From NCBI GenBank assembly GCA_963702445.1, contig CAVPCZ010000010.1:62001-126000 (forward strand): a stretch of DNA of 64,000 nucleotides, read 5' to 3'. Position 1 is the first letter of the stretch; the number at the start of each line of letters is the position of its first letter. The DNA comes from CAVPCZ01 sp963702445 (GTDB taxonomy: Bacteria > Bacteroidota > Ignavibacteria > UBA10030 > UBA6906). A program made the position numbers and the translations under genes. Of this stretch, positions 60,990 through 64,000 are shown piece by piece. The notes under the pieces were generated by a model. That model had not been told where the DNA came from. It made no database searches and saw only the letters and a program-made list of their open reading frames with translations.

Positions 60990-63419
60990 TCACTGCCACA
61001 GCACCCGGGACCAGCTGTTTCCGTCCGTTTCGAAGATCACCGCCCCGTCACGGTCCGTCCGGGCCACGGCGATCTCCCGCAGGGCGAGGCGGTGGAGAAC
61101 CGCTTCTGATGGATGGCCGAACCTGTTGTTGCGCCCGACAGACAGGACAGCCCACGACGGTCGAACAGCATCCAGGAAAGAGCCGGAAGTGCCGGCCTTG
61201 CCACCGTGATGCCCCACCTTCAGGATGTCGGCGCGGAGAAGATCCGCATAGGATTCAACGAGGGGGTTCTCTTCATTCCCTTCCGCATCCCCCGTCAACA
61301 GAAGCGACGCACCCGCGAAAATCACCTTCATGACAATCGAAGAGCAGTTCGGGTTGTCCGCGGCTGATCCGCTCCCTCCGGCCGTGGCGGGCGGAGGTGC
61401 AAGGATGTAGATCCGCATCAGGGGAATATCACGGATCACAGAACCTGCACCCACCCGCGTGAGATCCTCGATCGAAGCAAGTGCTGACCGCAGCGGCGCA
61501 TATGACGGTGCCCCCGGAATCGATCCGTTCCACACGATGCGTCGGACTTCGCATGAGGCGAGAACATCGGAAAGGGCGCCGGCGTGATCGTCGTGCGCAT
61601 GGGTGAGCACGAGGAGATCGATCCGTTCTATGCCGCGCCGTTTGAGGAAGGGTACCAGCGGCGCCTCCAGCCCCCGCTCACGCGCACCCGGACCCGCATC
61701 GACAAGGACCGTCTCCCCCGCCGGGCACTCGAGAAGTATTGCGTCCCCCTGTCCCACATCCACGACACTCACACGCAGGATCCCCCGCTCCCGCTGGTAC
61801 GCACGCCCCTCCGGCGCGAAAACCGTGCCGTTCATCGCCAGGAGCAGTACCACGAGAGCATGCCGGAATTGTCGCGGCCTGCCCGCGGAACAGAGCACAA
61901 ACAGGAACGCATAGAACGGCAGGATGAACACCGGGCGAAAGCGCATCGTGTCCACCGTTGCGAAAGGAACGGCGGCGCACCATTCAGCCACGCGAAGCGT
62001 CGCCGTCAGCAGCATTTCATTGACCCCGCCATAGACCGCCGCCACCGCCGCTGACAGGGGTGCGGCTGACGCCGTCACCATCCCGAGGACGACGCAGACC
62101 CCGCTCACCGGGACGATAATCAGATTGGCGGCAACCCCTATCAGGGAAATGCGCCCGAACGACAGGGCGGTGAGCGGGAGTGTCCCCACCGTGGCGACGA
62201 CCGAGACCGCGGCAAGACGCAGCACGGCGACGGCGGCTTTGGCGTACCACATTCGAGAGCCGATCCTGGAGATCGCCGTATTGAGCCGTGGATAAAGGAC
62301 GATGATGGAGAGAACCGCGGCAAAGGAGAGCTGGAATCCAATGTCGAACAGCTGCCGCGGTTCAAGTGCGAACATCAGCAGCGCGGCGATCCCGCAGGAA
62401 TTCAACGGGTGGGAACGCATGCGGAACATGCTCCCGGTGAGAACCGTCATGGCCATGATTGTGGCCCGCACAACGGGCGGCTGACTTCCCGTAATCCACA
62501 TGTACACCAGAAGACCGACGGCCACCGGCAGCGCAATGAAACGCCGGGGGAAACGGCAGAAGCCGAGGACAACGAACAGCGCACCGGCCACAACAGCGAC
62601 ATTCGAACCGGATACCGCGAGAATGTGCGCCACCCCTGCGTCCATGAACGCCCGGCGCGTGAGGGCGCTCATCCCCCCGCGCTCCCCGATCAACAATCCC
62701 TTGAGAAGCTCACCTTCCTCACCCGCAACAGTACCTTCGATGCCTGTCAGGACGGACCGTCGCAGAGGAAAAACAACCTCCCTCAGGAACCACCATCCGC
62801 CCCGCGGTTGCAGAATGAGAATCTGATCAGGAGCCCGGACGGTCATCAACCCTTCGATGCCGTTTGCCGCGTAGTACTGCCGGGGACTGAACTCGCCGGG
62901 ATTCCGTGAATCGCGGGGACGTTCCAGAGTTCCGCGCAGGGCAACGGTCATCCCGTAGTCGATGGCGGGAACGGGGCCGGAATTTTTGGGCGGAACGATG
63001 GCAGCCAGAAGTGTGGCGGTAAAGGGGATCGTGAGGCTGTCGCGCAATAGCCATCGGGAGCGAACCTGAAGGCGGATTCTCCCGCCTCCGGGATCAGGCG
63101 GCTGGACGACCTGCCCGATCACCACGACCGTATGCCCTTCCGCGGCATGGATTTCCCTGTCTTCTGCGCCGGCGCACTGTTGCACCAGCATGACGCCGGT
63201 GAAAACACAGATGAGCGTCGCCAGCAAAGAGGCCGCCAGATCCGCTGACCGCCGCCGCGCGCGCAGCAACGGCGGCAGGGCCATGACCAGAAGGGAAAGA
63301 AAGCAGATGTACACCGGCGGCGAAAGACGGAAGGAAAGCTCGTGTCCTGCGGCGATACCGGTGGCCGTCAGAATCGCCACAGAGAGAGCCGGCCACTTAT
63401 GGCGAGCGGAAAGATCCAT
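60990..63419 (-). CDS. comEC: ComEC/Rec2 DNA uptake channel
   Basis: 809 residues from the ATG at 63419. N-terminal hydrophobic region and OB-like DUF4131 domain, then the competence domain with many TM helices (GERGGMSALTRRAFMDAGVAHILAVSGSN, seen in parts; WITGSQPPVVRATIMA). From about residue 545 a metallo-beta-lactamase domain (VVDVGQGDAILLE, LTHAHDDHAGALSDVL, LLLTGDAEGNEE, LKVGHHGGKAGTS). Carries single-stranded DNA across the inner membrane. Suggests natural competence. It overlaps the 3' end of the next gene by 23 bases. Confidence 0.94.
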   Translation of the reverse strand: MDLSARHKWPALSVAILTATGIAAGHELSFRLSPPVYICFLSLLVMALPPLLRARRRSADLAASLLATLICVFTGVMLVQQCAGAEDREIHAAEGHTVVVIGQVVQPPDPGGGRIRLQVRSRWLLRDSLTIPFTATLLAAIVPPKNSGPVPAIDYGMTVALRGTLERPRDSRNPGEFSPRQYYAANGIEGLMTVRAPDQILILQPRGGWWFLREVVFPLRRSVLTGIEGTVAGEEGELLKGLLIGERGGMSALTRRAFMDAGVAHILAVSGSNVAVVAGALFVVLGFCRFPRRFIALPVAVGLLVYMWITGSQPPVVRATIMAMTVLTGSMFRMRSHPLNSCGIAALLMFALEPRQLFDIGFQLSFAAVLSIIVLYPRLNTAISRIGSRMWYAKAAVAVLRLAAVSVVATVGTLPLTALSFGRISLIGVAANLIIVPVSGVCVVLGMVTASAAPLSAAVAAVYGGVNEMLLTATLRVAEWCAAVPFATVDTMRFRPVFILPFYAFLFVLCSAGRPRQFRHALVVLLLAMNGTVFAPEGRAYQRERGILRVSVVDVGQGDAILLECPAGETVLVDAGPGARERGLEAPLVPFLKRRGIERIDLLVLTHAHDDHAGALSDVLASCEVRRIVWNGSIPGAPSYAPLRSALASIEDLTRVGAGSVIRDIPLMRIYILAPPPATAGGSGSAADNPNCSSIVMKVIFAGASLLLTGDAEGNEENPLVESYADLLRADILKVGHHGGKAGTSGSFLDAVRPSWAVLSVGRNNRFGHPSEAVLHRLALREIAVARTDRDGAVIFETDGNSWSRVLWQ

Positions 63420-64000
63420 GATCGGGGCACATGAGCTCCAGCAACACCGGCAGGAGATGCGTAAGGTCAGGCGTCCGGCCGCCATAGTGCTCGACGCGCC
63501 GTGCGACTTCGCTGTGCCGGGTTGTCGCCAGAATCAACGGAACGGGATTGCGGGTGTGACTCCTGGTGGACAGGTCCTCGACATTTCCGTGATCGCTGGT
63601 CACCACCAGGAGTGTCTCATCCATGTCAAGACCTTCCAGTACGCCTTCCAGGAGCCCATCCAGACGCTCGAGGGCCTGTACCGCTTCTTCCATACTCCGG
63701 GAATGTCCGGCGTGATCGGTCTTCCAGTATTCGAACAGGGTGAATGCAAACCTTGCGGAAAGCGCCGCAAGCCGATGACCCGCTTCGAGCGGTGTGCAGA
63801 CACGGATTTCCGGATGTCCCAGGGCGTTCCATCCTTCGCCGGTAATATCCGCCGAAATGCCGTTGCCTGCGGCAAGATCCCCGGCACCGCGGATGGGAAC
63901 GCCGGCATAGAAGCAGGACATGGTGGTGACGCTCAGACGCGTCTTCCGGTGTTCCGCGTAGTCAAAGAACCGCCGGGGGAACGCATTGGCGAATGCGGGA
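63397..64000 (-). CDS. Alkaline-phosphatase-superfamily metalloenzyme (5' partial)
   Basis: The frame is open to the window edge, so the N-terminus is missing. The visible ~200 residues carry the C-terminal metal site of the phosphoglycerate mutase/phosphatase superfamily: LFEYWKTDHAGH (Asp and His) and VVTSDHGNVEDLSTRSHTRN (Asp-His and a later His), as in cofactor-independent phosphoglycerate mutase. The wider sequence looks like the uncharacterised 'metalloenzyme domain' proteins of Bacteroidota rather than GpmI itself. Function unknown. Confidence 0.72.
   Translation of the reverse strand, partial: PAFANAFPRRFFDYAEHRKTRLSVTTMSCFYAGVPIRGAGDLAAGNGISADITGEGWNALGHPEIRVCTPLEAGHRLAALSARFAFTLFEYWKTDHAGHSRSMEEAVQALERLDGLLEGVLEGLDMDETLLVVTSDHGNVEDLSTRSHTRNPVPLILATTRHSEVARRVEHYGGRTPDLTHLLPVLLELMCPDHGSFRSP

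Overview
The window looks like chromosome from a free-living member of the Bacteroidota/Chlorobiota-Ignavibacteria lineage. The evidence is two secreted enzymes ending in the 'NFPNPFNP' type-A sorting domain of the type IX secretion system (T9SS), the order prephenate dehydratase - aminotransferase - prephenate dehydrogenase - DAHP synthase/chorismate mutase, a thrABC cluster with fused aspartokinase-homoserine dehydrogenase, and promoters of the form TTGnnn-N16..18-TAnnTT. The DNA is GC-rich and densely packed. No stretch over 300 bp lacks a gene, and I saw no tRNA, rRNA, IS element or CRISPR array. The class-level assignment is inference.

Layout: 1-7.0 kb holds a transglutaminase-like protein and a secreted hydrolase, followed by gatE-gatD (the archaeal-type Glu-tRNA(Gln) amidotransferase), facing a glutaminyl-tRNA synthetase gene. 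7.2-15.2 kb holds a dinucleotide-binding protein, a beta-propeller glycosidase, an attenuated threonine operon (leader peptide, thrA, thrB, thrC), proC and a thioesterase. 15.2-30.8 kb is an exported-enzyme region: GH28 polygalacturonase, PL9 and PL10 pectate lyases, a GH141-like beta-helix protein, M28, C1 and M14 peptidases, patatin, desaturase, lipocalin and a surface lipoprotein. 30.8-33.0 kb encodes a response regulator and a sensor kinase. 33.1-37.3 kb is an attenuated Phe/Tyr operon.

37.4-42.8 kb is an eight-gene bacterial microcompartment (BMC) operon: three pentameric vertex proteins, PduL, acylating aldehyde dehydrogenase, one hexameric shell protein, class II aldolase and acetate kinase. 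It resembles the Planctomycetes/Verrucomicrobia fucose-rhamnose type. With the pectinases nearby, it suggests a route from pectin deoxysugars through lactaldehyde to an acyl phosphate and ATP. 42.8-50.4 kb holds mixed membrane and envelope genes. 50.4-64 kb is housekeeping: RsuA/RluB-family pseudouridine synthases, scpAB, trpS, an HNH nuclease, an HtrA protease, recO, mtnA, a PfkB kinase, NUDIX, a SpoU methyltransferase, comEC and a metalloenzyme cut by the edge.

Seven genes carry what looks like a single-base indel, most in short homopolymers (gatE, sensor kinase, aminotransferase, ackA, pduL, PfkB kinase, a pseudouridine synthase). Most are essential-type or operonic genes whose two halves are both well conserved, so draft-assembly error is the most likely cause. 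The most interesting signals are the GatDE/GlnRS pairing, the two attenuators whose leader peptides appear to start at the 5' end of the mRNA, and the compact BMC operon.
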